18,141 nucleotides of DNA from Elusimicrobia bacterium RIFCSPLOWO2_01_FULL_59_12 (GTDB lineage: Bacteria > Elusimicrobiota > Elusimicrobia > 2-01-FULL-59-12), in NCBI GenBank assembly GCA_001800075.1, contig MGUR01000006.1, positions 60,166 through 78,306 of the forward strand. The letters are read 5' to 3'. Both the position numbers and the translations under genes were made by a program. This document shows, piece by piece, positions 1-7,293 of this stretch (position 1 is the first letter of the stretch; the number at the start of each line of letters is the position of its first letter). The notes beneath the pieces are model-generated. The model worked only from the letters and a program-made list of their open reading frames with translations. It made no database searches and had not been told where the DNA came from.

Positions 1-1340
1 TGAATCAGGAGGGCGCCGCCGAGGCCGCCGGCCGCGCAGGCGGTGGCGAGAGCGTAATTGATCTTCGAATCTTTCTTCATCTGATAGAGGGCATTCAGTA
101 CCACGCGTGTGCCGGTCGCGGCCAGGGGGTGGCCGAGCGGGATCGATCCGCCGTGAGGGTTCAGCTTTCCGTCCTTCCAGCGGCTTTCCCAGTGGTGACC
201 GTATTTTTCGCGTCCAACTTTGAAAATCGATAAGCAGGTAGCGGCAAACGCCTCATGCAGTTCGATCAAATCCACCTGATCAAAGCTGATGCCCGCGCGC
301 TCCAGCGTCATCGCCGTGGCGAACACCGGCGCGATCCCCATGTGGGCCGGATTGTTCCCGTAATATCCCCACGTGACGAGCTCTCCCAAAATCTCAAGGT
401 TCAATTCCTTCGCCCGTTTTTCCGAAGCGACGATGATGGCCGCGGCGCCATCCGAACGCGCGCAGGAATTAAACAGCGTCACCGTCGCGCGGCTTTTTCC
501 TTCCTGATACGTCTTCCCTAATATGTGTTCCCCGTACAACTTATAGAACTCTTTCATGCTGAAGCCGCCGCTTTCAAAAAGGACCGGCGCTTTGCTCATC
601 ATCCCCGGTTTTTTGACGAGGCTTTCCCTTAAATAGGGATATTCGTCCTTTTCCAAAAGGGTCTTATCGCCCTCGGTGACCGGGAGGGTGTGGGTGGCGT
701 AAAATCCGTTTTCTTCGGCTTCCAGCGCGCGCCGGTAGGTCTCGACGGCGTAGGCGTCCTGGGAGGCGCGGTCGATCGAGTACATCTGAGCGCAGACCTC
801 CGCGGTCGCGGCCATGTTCAGATTTTTCACCGGGTCGTTGAGGCCCTCTTCGATGCAGTCGACGATGCCGATGCCTTCGTGCGCCAGCAGGGACGCCCAG
901 TTGGCGCGGACCGTATCGAGCGAACGCAGTTCCTTCATGCTGCGGTCGCCCCGGATCGCATAGGGGAAGCTGGACATCGACTCCGTGCCGCCTGCGATAT
1001 AAAGGTCTCCTTCACCCAGGATGATGTGGCGGGCGGCGGAGGAAATCGCTTCCATCCCGGACACGCAGTTCGCCTGCACCGTTACGGCGTGCGCTTTTTC
1101 CGGAAGGTGCGACATCAGAACGGCGACGCGGGCGATATTCGGCGCGTGAGAACCTTGGCCGACCCAGCCGACCATCACGCCGTCGACCGCGTGGGGATAG
1201 AGGGTCGTTTTGGCCAGCAATCCGTTGATGGTCAGGGTCATGAGGTGTTCCGGGGAGACGCGCGCAAGGCTTTTGGCCAGATGTCCGATCGGGGTCCGGA
1301 TGCCGCCGCAGAGAACGATTTTGGTTTCTCGCGCTTTCAC
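1..1340 (-). CDS. FadI-type acetyl-CoA acyltransferase (thiolase), C-terminus cut by window edge
   Basis: Thiolase family enzyme, expected to cleave 3-ketoacyl-CoA with CoA in beta-oxidation or to run the reverse condensation. Reading the minus strand from a GTG at 1340 gives about 446 residues before the window ends, close to the full length of FadI-type thiolases. The acyl-accepting cysteine lies in the NCVSG motif (Cys92). The catalytic loop is HEAFA (His362), the form seen in FadI and the trifunctional beta subunit, where most biosynthetic thiolases have NEAFA. A GGSIPLGHP motif supplies the active-site His, and the C-terminal cysteine is Cys435 in CAAGGLGG. No Shine-Dalgarno precedes the GTG, but a -10-like TATAAA ends 8 nt upstream. 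It lies 67 bp after lexA on the same strand. No FadJ-like partner is visible. The family call is firm; physiological direction and chain length cannot be read from the sequence. Confidence 0.93.
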   Translation of the reverse strand, partial: MKARETKIVLCGGIRTPIGHLAKSLARVSPEHLMTLTINGLLAKTTLYPHAVDGVMVGWVGQGSHAPNIARVAVLMSHLPEKAHAVTVQANCVSGMEAISSAARHIILGEGDLYIAGGTESMSSFPYAIRGDRSMKELRSLDTVRANWASLLAHEGIGIVDCIEEGLNDPVKNLNMAATAEVCAQMYSIDRASQDAYAVETYRRALEAEENGFYATHTLPVTEGDKTLLEKDEYPYLRESLVKKPGMMSKAPVLFESGGFSMKEFYKLYGEHILGKTYQEGKSRATVTLFNSCARSDGAAAIIVASEKRAKELNLEILGELVTWGYYGNNPAHMGIAPVFATAMTLERAGISFDQVDLIELHEAFAATCLSIFKVGREKYGHHWESRWKDGKLNPHGGSIPLGHPLAATGTRVVLNALYQMKKDSKINYALATACAAGGLGGALLI

Positions 1341-1348
1341 ACCCAGAG

Positions 1349-1376
1349 TTTATACCTGGCGGGAGGCAAAATCAAC
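1349..1376 (-). promoter_or_regulatory. Putative promoter of the thiolase gene, leaderless geometry
   Basis: On the minus strand a TTGATT (1370-1375), or GTTGAT one base further upstream, is followed after 15-16 bp by TATAAA (1349-1354). The GTG start at 1340 is only 8 nt beyond the -10-like box, so transcription would begin at or within about three bases of the start codon. Spacing is slightly short for a sigma-70 promoter. Confidence 0.45.
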
Positions 1377-1407
1377 CTGATATTTCGATAGAAACAGATG
1401 ATTGGAT

Positions 1408-2028
1408 TTAGTTGTATTGACGCACTACTCGGATGACCTTCCCGATGATCTTGACGTTTTCGTCAATCGGGATGGGTCGGTACTTGGGATTGGCGGGGGC
1501 GAGTTGAAGGATTCCGGGTTTGCGGACAAGCCGTTTGACGGTGGCTTCGTCATCGCCGATACGGGCGACCACGATGTCACCGCTTTTGGCTGAGGCTTGG
1601 GGCCGGATGATGACCAGGTCTTTGTCCAGGATGCCGGCTTCGATCATCGAATCTCCTTTGATGCGGAGGGCGTACAGCCCGCGGGTATCCGCCGGAGACG
1701 GCGGGGCGGACGACGGCGCGGGGGCCGCCAGCGCGGAGGTCGGAAGATAGCTTTCCACTTCTTCGAAAGCCAGCTGGGCGGGTCCGGCGGGGACCCTCCC
1801 CAAAATAGGAATTCCCAAGGTCTTGGAGGTGAGGGTGATCCCGCGGGAAAGACGCGGTTGGATTTCCACATACCCTTCCTGGCTCAACTGCTTAAGATGG
1901 TACTGGACCGTTCCGATCGCGGAGAACCCGAAATGGACCTGAATGTCGCGCAGGGTGGGGGGGATTTGACGTTCTTGAAGGTGAGACTGAATGTACCCTA
2001 GAACTTTCTCGCGGGTCGATTTCGGCAT
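1408..2028 (-). CDS. lexA: LexA SOS repressor
   Basis: Self-cleaving transcriptional repressor of the DNA damage response. The 206-residue protein has the LexA winged helix at residues 1-66, with the recognition helix around FSAIGTVQYHLKQL (residues 35-48). The S24 peptidase domain follows. The autocleavage bond is Ala81-Gly82 in VPAGPA, the nucleophile is Ser127 in GDSMI, and the general base is Lys165 in TVKRL, so it should be cleavage-competent. A Pro/Ala/Ser-rich stretch at residues 97-113 between cleavage loop and catalytic core is longer than in E. coli LexA by roughly a dozen residues. The start lies 12 bp after the sodX stop with no clear Shine-Dalgarno, so translation may depend on upstream reading or on a separate transcript. 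A small dyad, TGTA-N3-TACA, sits at the junction. Confidence 0.96.
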   Translation of the reverse strand: MPKSTREKVLGYIQSHLQERQIPPTLRDIQVHFGFSAIGTVQYHLKQLSQEGYVEIQPRLSRGITLTSKTLGIPILGRVPAGPAQLAFEEVESYLPTSALAAPAPSSAPPSPADTRGLYALRIKGDSMIEAGILDKDLVIIRPQASAKSGDIVVARIGDDEATVKRLVRKPGILQLAPANPKYRPIPIDENVKIIGKVIRVVRQYN

Positions 2029-2031
2029 GCG

Positions 2032-2047
2032 GAGAGTGTACTATACA
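2032..2047 (-). promoter_or_regulatory. Small dyad TGTA-N3-TACA between sodX and lexA
   Basis: The minus strand reads TGTATAGTACA across the sodX stop codon and the first bases upstream of lexA. The 4-bp arms are perfect but short. Its place directly before lexA makes an autoregulatory site thinkable. It does not match the E. coli, Bacillus or other LexA boxes I know, and I see no second convincing copy in the window. Confidence 0.2.
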
Positions 2048-2490
2048 TGCGTATGGCCGGCAAGAACTTTTCCGGTGATTTCCATGTCCCGGACCGCGCC
2101 GTAAGCGCGCGAATCCTGGCTGTAAAGTCGGTTATCCCCGGCCACGAAATACTCGCCCGGCCCTAAGTTCAGGGTGTGCGTCGACTCGCCCGGCACAGGC
2201 GGCGCTGTCCGCGCGCAGGGCTCATCGAGCGGCTCGCCGTTGACCCAAACGTCTGATCCCCGCCAGGACACCGAGTCGCCTGGAAGGCCGATGATGCGCT
2301 TGAGTTCAAAGCGGTCGGGCGAGGACGGGGCCCGGAGCGACACGACGTCGCGCCGCTGGGGAAGTCTCGAAGCATACGCGAAAGGGTCTATGCGCACGGA
2401 GGCGCCTTCCATGAAAGCGGGCTCCATACTGACCCCACGGACTTGAAAGGTTCTGGAGAACAGCGACCGGGCGCGCTCAAGGAGGGGCAT
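2041..2490 (-). CDS. sodX: Nickel-type superoxide dismutase maturation protease (S26 family)
   Basis: Serine-lysine endopeptidase of the signal peptidase I fold, expected to remove the SodN leader so that His1 of the mature enzyme becomes the free N-terminus that binds nickel. The 149-residue protein carries Ser21 in GVSMEPAF and the catalytic Lys64 in ELKRIIGLPGD, followed by the conserved FVAGDNRLYSQDSR box near the C-terminus. It has no N-terminal membrane anchor, unlike LepB, which fits the cytoplasmic SodX subgroup. It starts 9 bp after the sodN stop, the usual sodN-sodX arrangement, and this neighbourhood is the main reason to call it SodX and not a housekeeping signal peptidase. The start has no strong Shine-Dalgarno, so coupling to sodN is likely. 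Confidence 0.92.
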   Translation of the reverse strand: MPLLERARSLFSRTFQVRGVSMEPAFMEGASVRIDPFAYASRLPQRRDVVSLRAPSSPDRFELKRIIGLPGDSVSWRGSDVWVNGEPLDEPCARTAPPVPGESTHTLNLGPGEYFVAGDNRLYSQDSRAYGAVRDMEITGKVLAGHTHV

Positions 2491-2499
2491 GGGAACGTC

Positions 2500-3021
2500 C
2501 TATTTCGGGACGGGATAGACGAGTTCGCCTTTGGCGTTTTGAAGCGAGGGCTGCTTGCGCACATCGGCGCCTTTGGACTTCCAGAAGATTTCCGCGATCT
2601 GCTGGACTTTGGCGAGCAGTTGATTGGCGGCGTCCAGGTTGGCTTCCTGACGGTTCTTGGAAGCCAGCTTCATGGCGTCCCAGAAAATCGTGTGCAAGTC
2701 CGGGTACTGCTTCAAATGGTCCGGCTTGAAGTAATCGCCCCAGAGGACGCGCAATTCGTGTTTGCAGATCTCGGCGTGTTCTTCCTTGGTTCGCGTGTAT
2801 CGGGAAAGCTGATGGACATAGGCCTCCCGGTCCTTGGCGCTTGACTCCGCGGAAATTTTGGGCATCTCCTGGATCAATTGATTCATCCGGATCACAGAGA
2901 GCGCGGCGATCTGGGCGGCATGCGGGTCATAGATGCCGCACGGGATATCGCAGTGCGCATGGATCTCCTTGGGAGCCCGTATAAAATCGATCAACCGCTG
3001 TGCGTGCTGAGCGAGCGTCAT
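2500..3021 (-). CDS. sodN: Nickel superoxide dismutase precursor
   Basis: Converts superoxide to oxygen and peroxide at a nickel centre held by the N-terminal hook. The hook HCDIPCGIY is fully conserved: His1, Cys2, Cys6 and Tyr9 of the mature form. I start the gene at the ATG at 3021 because AAGGAGG (3026-3032) lies 4 nt upstream. That gives 173 residues with a 22-residue leader ending in Ala just before the hook His. A longer frame exists upstream to 3081 but would run through the promoter. The mature chain is about 151 residues, longer than the roughly 117 of the Streptomyces enzyme. Extra length sits in the region before the LWGDYFKP motif and in a C-terminal tail after the IFWKSK motif. 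The leader has no hydrophobic core, so this is processing by SodX, not Sec export. First gene of a sodN-sodX-lexA run. Confidence 0.96.
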   Translation of the reverse strand: MTLAQHAQRLIDFIRAPKEIHAHCDIPCGIYDPHAAQIAALSVIRMNQLIQEMPKISAESSAKDREAYVHQLSRYTRTKEEHAEICKHELRVLWGDYFKPDHLKQYPDLHTIFWDAMKLASKNRQEANLDAANQLLAKVQQIAEIFWKSKGADVRKQPSLQNAKGELVYPVPK

Positions 3022-3051
3022 AATGCCTCCTTGATGGACGACTACGTTTCC

Positions 3052-3081
3052 AATATAAGAAGTGGCCACCTGCAATGTCAA
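3052..3081 (-). promoter_or_regulatory. sodN promoter
   Basis: The minus strand has a perfect TTGACA (3076-3081), an 18-bp spacer and TATATT (3052-3057). Transcription would start near 3045 and give a leader of about 24 nt that holds the AAGGAGG of sodN. It is the best sigma-70-type promoter in the window. It lies back to back with the promoter of the first DUF2723 gene. Confidence 0.75.
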
Positions 3082-3087
3082 TACAGG
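3069..3087. promoter_or_regulatory. Candidate operator between sodN and the DUF2723 gene
   Basis: CCTGCAATGTCAATACAGG is a 19-bp imperfect dyad (7 of 9 base pairs match around the central T at 3078). It covers the -35 of sodN and the -35 region of the divergent gene. Next to it is a perfect GTGGCCAC (3062-3069). A shared regulator binding here would control both promoters. No regulator can be named from sequence alone. Confidence 0.35.
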
Positions 3088-3098
3088 AGATGTATAAT
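3070..3098 (+). promoter_or_regulatory. Promoter of first DUF2723 gene, leaderless geometry
   Basis: A perfect TATAAT lies at 3093-3098, with only a weak -35 match (CTGCAA, 3070-3075) 17 bp upstream. The ATG at 3107 is 8 nt after the -10 box and lacks a Shine-Dalgarno at proper distance, so the transcript would begin within about two bases of the start codon. Confidence 0.6.
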
Positions 3099-3106
3099 TC
3101 CCGACG

Positions 3107-5149
3107 ATGGAACGACGCTGGATCGCGGCGATCGGCTTGTTTTTGGCGGCCTTTGCGCTCTATGTGCATGGCGCCTACCCGAGCGTTTCCGCCGGGGATT
3201 CCGGCGAGTTCATCGCCGCCAGCCACACGCTCGGCATCCCGCACGCGCCCGGATTCCCCGCCTATGTGGTTCTCGCTAAAAGCGCCCAACGTGCGATCCC
3301 TTGGGGGAATATCGGCTACCGGTCGAACCTGTTTTCGGCTGTCTGCGGCGCGCTCGCGGTCCTGCTGCTTTATTTTCTAACCCTCCATCTGTCCGAAACG
3401 CCGGTTCTTGCCGCCTGCGCCGCAGGGGTGTTCATGCTCAGCGCGGCGCACCGTGTGAATGCGCAGGCCAGCGAGGTGTTCGCGCTCAATGCCCTATTCT
3501 GCGCCGCTGTGTTGTGGGCGGCCTTCAGCGATCGGTGGTTGCTGGCTGCCTTATTCATGGGGTGGGGTCTTGGGAACCACCAAACGATCCTTTTTCTTCT
3601 CCCTGCGTTGGGGGTCGCTTACTTGGCTAAACCGACCGGCGAAAGAGCTCCCGTACCGCCCATCATCTTGAGCGCCTTGACAGGACTGTCTGTATACGCC
3701 TTCCTTTATGTCCGCGCCGGGGGGTCGCCCGCTCTCAACGGGGGGAATCCGGATACCCTGGAGCGGCTCTGGCGGGTTTTGACCCGCGCGGATTACGGGA
3801 CATTGACGCTCGCTTTGGGAGACGCGCCGGAGCGCACGTGGGTATCGACAGGGCGGCAGCTCTGGCGGTTCACGCAAGGATTGAGCGATCAGGTGACCTG
3901 GTTCGGAGTCCTTGCAGGGGCGGTTGGGATCGCCGTGGGCCTGCGGAAACGGTCCGCCCCGGCGGTCATTTTGGCAATCGCCTTCTTGTGCATCGGGCCG
4001 GGTTTTTTTGTGCTGGGGAATTTGCCCTTTGACCCGCAATCCACCGGTGTCCTGGAAAGGTTTTATATCGTTCCCACGCTTTGCTGGACGCTGTTAGCCG
4101 CCCTGGGCGTGCAATTTGTCTTTCAAAGCAGGCCGTGGGCGGCGGCCGCCGCTCTGCTTTTGCCGGTCGCATTGCTGAGCGCGCAGGCCGGGGCGGCTGG
4201 TTTTCGCGGTGATTTCCGGGCTTACGCTTACGGCCGCAATAATCTTTGCACCCTCCCGCCGCGCGCTTTGTTCCTTATGGATGGAGGGGACGACACGTTT
4301 TACACCCTGGCCTATTTGAGGTGGGTGGAAAACCGCCGGCCCGATGTGAGACTCCACGACCGCGGGGGAGTCGTCTATCCGGGATTTTATGGGACGGACT
4401 TCCGTCAACTGACCCGGGATGAGAAAGAAAGCCGCCGCCAGCAGGTGGAACGCGCGGCGCTGGCTTCCGGCCAGGCGCTTTATTATTCAACCATGAATGA
4501 AAAAATTCTTCCCGACGTGAAGCTCGCGCAGGAAGGAATCCTGTATCGGGCCGCCCCGCACGCGCGCGCGGGACCGGGGCTATGGGATCTTTATGATCTT
4601 CGCGGCGTCGCCCCGTGGAATGCGTCCAGTTTGAAGATCGTACGCGATTACCGGACGCGCGCGCTGCTGCCGTTTTATCCTTATCAACGCAGCGTGCAGG
4701 CGGCCGGCGCGATGGACTGGGAATCCGCCATCGGCTTCGCAGCGGCCGCACACGCCGCAGGCCCGGATGTGGTGTGGCTGATTCCCAATCTGGTCCTTCA
4801 TGGCCACCTCTGGGCCCAAACTCATTTTCAAGCGGGACGGTTTGATGCGGCGGAGCGGATTTACCGCGGGGTCACGCGCTGGGATCCCGCCTCCTCCAGC
4901 GCCTGGTCCAATCTGGGCGCGATTGAAGAAAGACGCCAGCGGCTGGACTCGGCCATCGCGCTGTATCAAAAAGCGATCGCCCTGGATCCCTCCTCCGAAG
5001 CCGCGCACTATAATCTCGCGGTCGCTTATTGGAAACAATCGGACTGGCCCCGGGTCATCGAGACGTTCAGCCGGGTGCTGGCCCTCAATCCCAACAACAC
5101 CGCCGCCAGAAATTATCTCACCCAAGCCCGGGCGCGGGCGGGCCGCTGA
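3107..5149 (+). CDS. DUF2723 (TMEM260-type) polytopic membrane protein with TPR tail
   Basis: Integral membrane protein of 680 residues in the DUF2723 family, whose eukaryotic relative TMEM260 is a protein O-mannosyltransferase of the GT-C fold. A glycosyltransferase role is therefore likely, but acceptor and donor are unknown. The family signature is at the N-terminus: an acidic pair Asp31/Glu34 in the first loop (SAGDSGEF) followed by the GIPHAPGFPAY segment. About ten hydrophobic segments follow up to residue 360, then a soluble region. The C-terminus (about 595-680) holds two to three TPR units with typical DPSSEAAHYNLA and NPNNTAARNYL signatures, probably for protein contacts. It overlaps the next paralog by one base (stop TGA, start ATG), so the two are likely co-translated and may work as a pair. 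It is divergent from sodN. Confidence 0.88.
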   Translation: MERRWIAAIGLFLAAFALYVHGAYPSVSAGDSGEFIAASHTLGIPHAPGFPAYVVLAKSAQRAIPWGNIGYRSNLFSAVCGALAVLLLYFLTLHLSETPVLAACAAGVFMLSAAHRVNAQASEVFALNALFCAAVLWAAFSDRWLLAALFMGWGLGNHQTILFLLPALGVAYLAKPTGERAPVPPIILSALTGLSVYAFLYVRAGGSPALNGGNPDTLERLWRVLTRADYGTLTLALGDAPERTWVSTGRQLWRFTQGLSDQVTWFGVLAGAVGIAVGLRKRSAPAVILAIAFLCIGPGFFVLGNLPFDPQSTGVLERFYIVPTLCWTLLAALGVQFVFQSRPWAAAAALLLPVALLSAQAGAAGFRGDFRAYAYGRNNLCTLPPRALFLMDGGDDTFYTLAYLRWVENRRPDVRLHDRGGVVYPGFYGTDFRQLTRDEKESRRQQVERAALASGQALYYSTMNEKILPDVKLAQEGILYRAAPHARAGPGLWDLYDLRGVAPWNASSLKIVRDYRTRALLPFYPYQRSVQAAGAMDWESAIGFAAAAHAAGPDVVWLIPNLVLHGHLWAQTHFQAGRFDAAERIYRGVTRWDPASSSAWSNLGAIEERRQRLDSAIALYQKAIALDPSSEAAHYNLAVAYWKQSDWPRVIETFSRVLALNPNNTAARNYLTQARARAGR

Positions 5150-7293
5150 TGCCGGAACGCCTCTCCCATCGCCTTTGGCTCGCGGGGATCCTGTTTGGAG
5201 CGTTCGGACTTTATCTGCACACGATGGGGCCCACCCTGGTGCCCTACCGGGATGCCGGGGAGATGGCCACCAGCGTCACCCGGCTTGGGATCGTTCACCC
5301 GCCCGGGTACCCGTTTTATACCCTTCTCGGTCATCTGTTTACGGATCTCCCGCTCGCCAATCCGGCCTACCGACTGAACCTGCTTTCGGCGGCCTCCCTG
5401 GCCCTGGCCTGGGCCGTTCTTTTTACGCTGATCTCCGCGCTGTGGGGGACCGCCGCGGCGGTACTCACAATCTTGCTGGGGGTGGTTTCATTCCAATTCT
5501 GGACCCACGCGCTGATCTCGGAGATGTACACGCTTCATTTATTGATGTTGAGCGGGCTGCTGTGGCTGCTCCACCGCAGGCGGTTTGGCGCGGCCGCGTT
5601 TCTGTTCGGTCTCGGCTTGGGGGTGCGCATGGATCTTCTCCTGTGCGGGCCGGCGTTCGCCGTCTTATTCTTTAAGCAGGTCCGCAAGGAAGAACGACTG
5701 TCTTGGCTGATTCGCGGCGCGCTGTTTTTCACCGTCGGAGTCAGTGTTTTTCTTTATCTTTGGATCCGCGCGAACGGCCAGCCGCATTTGAACTGGGGGG
5801 ACCCTTCGACCTTCGAGCGGTTCTGGGCCAGCCTGATCCGGCGCAGCTACGGCAGCACATTGGATCTGTTATCCATGTCGTATCGAACCGGAGAGAACTT
5901 CTGGCTTGAGTTCAAGCTGTATCTAAGCCACCTCGGGAGGGACTTTACCCTGCTGAGCCTGCCCTTGGCCGCTCTCGGGCTGCGCCACCTATGGAAGACG
6001 AGCCGGATGTGGCTGGCCGCCATCCTGGCGGGATGGCTCTTCACCGGACCGTTGTTTATTTTTCTGGGGAATCTCCCGCCGAACCCGCACGCGGTCGCCA
6101 TCCTGGAAGCCGCCTACTTGGCGCCGGATCTGTTTTTTCTTCTGGCGGTGGGAGCGGGCTTGGCGTGGCTCCGTGTCGTCATTCCCGCGTCCGCGGGGGT
6201 GACGGTGATCTATGGCTTGCTGGGCGTATTGATCATCGCCCAGGGGGTTCGATTTTATCCCGCCGTAAGCAAGCGCCACAATTGGATGGCGGCGGATTTT
6301 GTCCGCAACGCGCTCTACAGCGCCCGCGAGCCTTCTTTGATCGTCGCGCGCTCCGACGTGCCCGTTTTTTCTCTGTTTTACGGGCATTGGATCTATCCTC
6401 GCCTCCCGTGGCGCGTGCCGGTCGCCCAAGGGCTTGCGGGCAGCGCCTGGTATCCTGTCATGCTGGCGCGACAAATCCCCAAGCTGGACATCGGACCGCT
6501 CCGGACCGCCGCCGATTGGGACGCGGTCGCCAAAGCCAATCCCGGGTGGGCGTTGTACGGCGCTCCCGATACCGAGTGGCCTCCGGATCTTCATCCTCGA
6601 ATGGTTCCTGCCGGGCTGTTGATGCGCTACCTGCCGCGGGGGACCTCATCGATCATCGCGTCCGACACGTTGCTGAAAGACTATGGAGTCTATCGCGGAC
6701 GATACCGGTACGACGCGTACTATGAATTTTTCACCCCGGAACTGATCGGGCAGTACGCCAAGGCCTGGATGGAGTGGGGGAGGCTCCTGGTGCGCAGCCG
6801 GCAGGAGGCGGAATCTGTCACGGCTTTCCTGCGAGCTTTGAACTTGAAGCCGGACATGCCCTATCCGGCGTTCCAGCTGGGGTTTATCCATTTTTCCCGG
6901 AATGATCTGAGCCGGGCGGACTATTACTATCATTGGGCGGTCGACAATTTTCGGAAAATGAGCCGGGAGGCGGAGGCGTGGAAAAGTTTTCCCGAGATCC
7001 GGGAGTACGTCCGGCGGGACCAGGCGCAGGCCCTGGCCCACTGGGGCGTCGTCCAGGAGCGGATGGGGTCTTCCGAGCGCGCCATCGCGCTCTATCGCAA
7101 GGCGCTGGAATCCGATCCCGCCTGCGCGGACGCGCGATACAATCTGGCGGTCATTTTTTGGCGGGCCGGCCGCTGGGCGGATGTGGTGGAGCATCTACAG
7201 GCGCTGGCGGCGGCCCATCCGGAAGATACCCGCTGGCGCGCGTATCTGCCCAAAGCGCTGGAACAACAACAGCGTGGTAACGTGGTAAAGTGA
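5149..7293 (+). CDS. Second DUF2723 polytopic membrane protein with TPR tail
   Basis: Paralog of the preceding gene, 714 residues from the ATG overlapping its stop codon. The signature is YRDAGEMA with Asp35 and Glu38, then GIVHPPGYPFY, and a similar series of membrane helices to about residue 380. The C-terminal half again ends in TPR-like repeats (about 575-700), including an ALAHWGVVQE unit and a DPACADARYNLA unit that match the first paralog. Sequence divergence between the two is high although layout is the same, so the duplication is old. The last six codons and the TGA lie inside the octamer palindrome at 7272-7323, so the C-terminus (RGNVVK) seems to be encoded by inserted repeat DNA. 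A longer upstream start at 5029 would run inside the first gene and is not used here. Confidence 0.88.
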   Translation: MPERLSHRLWLAGILFGAFGLYLHTMGPTLVPYRDAGEMATSVTRLGIVHPPGYPFYTLLGHLFTDLPLANPAYRLNLLSAASLALAWAVLFTLISALWGTAAAVLTILLGVVSFQFWTHALISEMYTLHLLMLSGLLWLLHRRRFGAAAFLFGLGLGVRMDLLLCGPAFAVLFFKQVRKEERLSWLIRGALFFTVGVSVFLYLWIRANGQPHLNWGDPSTFERFWASLIRRSYGSTLDLLSMSYRTGENFWLEFKLYLSHLGRDFTLLSLPLAALGLRHLWKTSRMWLAAILAGWLFTGPLFIFLGNLPPNPHAVAILEAAYLAPDLFFLLAVGAGLAWLRVVIPASAGVTVIYGLLGVLIIAQGVRFYPAVSKRHNWMAADFVRNALYSAREPSLIVARSDVPVFSLFYGHWIYPRLPWRVPVAQGLAGSAWYPVMLARQIPKLDIGPLRTAADWDAVAKANPGWALYGAPDTEWPPDLHPRMVPAGLLMRYLPRGTSSIIASDTLLKDYGVYRGRYRYDAYYEFFTPELIGQYAKAWMEWGRLLVRSRQEAESVTAFLRALNLKPDMPYPAFQLGFIHFSRNDLSRADYYYHWAVDNFRKMSREAEAWKSFPEIREYVRRDQAQALAHWGVVQERMGSSERAIALYRKALESDPACADARYNLAVIFWRAGRWADVVEHLQALAAAHPEDTRWRAYLPKALEQQQRGNVVK

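Noticed and set aside
690..1391. Plus-strand frames opposite the thiolase
   Set aside because: The minus strand gives a thiolase with conserved Cys, His and GHP motifs; the plus frames lack any pattern.
2041..2490. Call as housekeeping signal peptidase I (LepB)
   Set aside because: No N-terminal membrane anchor, short chain, and position directly after sodN all favour SodX.
3022..3081. Longer N-terminus for SodN
   Set aside because: The extra 20 codons lie on the sodN -10 and -35 boxes; the ATG at 3021 has a perfect Shine-Dalgarno.
4560..4580. Alternating GC tract (Z-DNA-like) in the first DUF2723 gene
   Set aside because: Short and explained by Ala/Arg/His codons in a GC-rich gene.
5029..5148. 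Longer N-terminus for the second DUF2723 protein
   Set aside because: It would overlap the TPR tail of the first paralog by 120 bases; the ATG in the TGATG overlap gives an N-terminus that aligns with the paralog.
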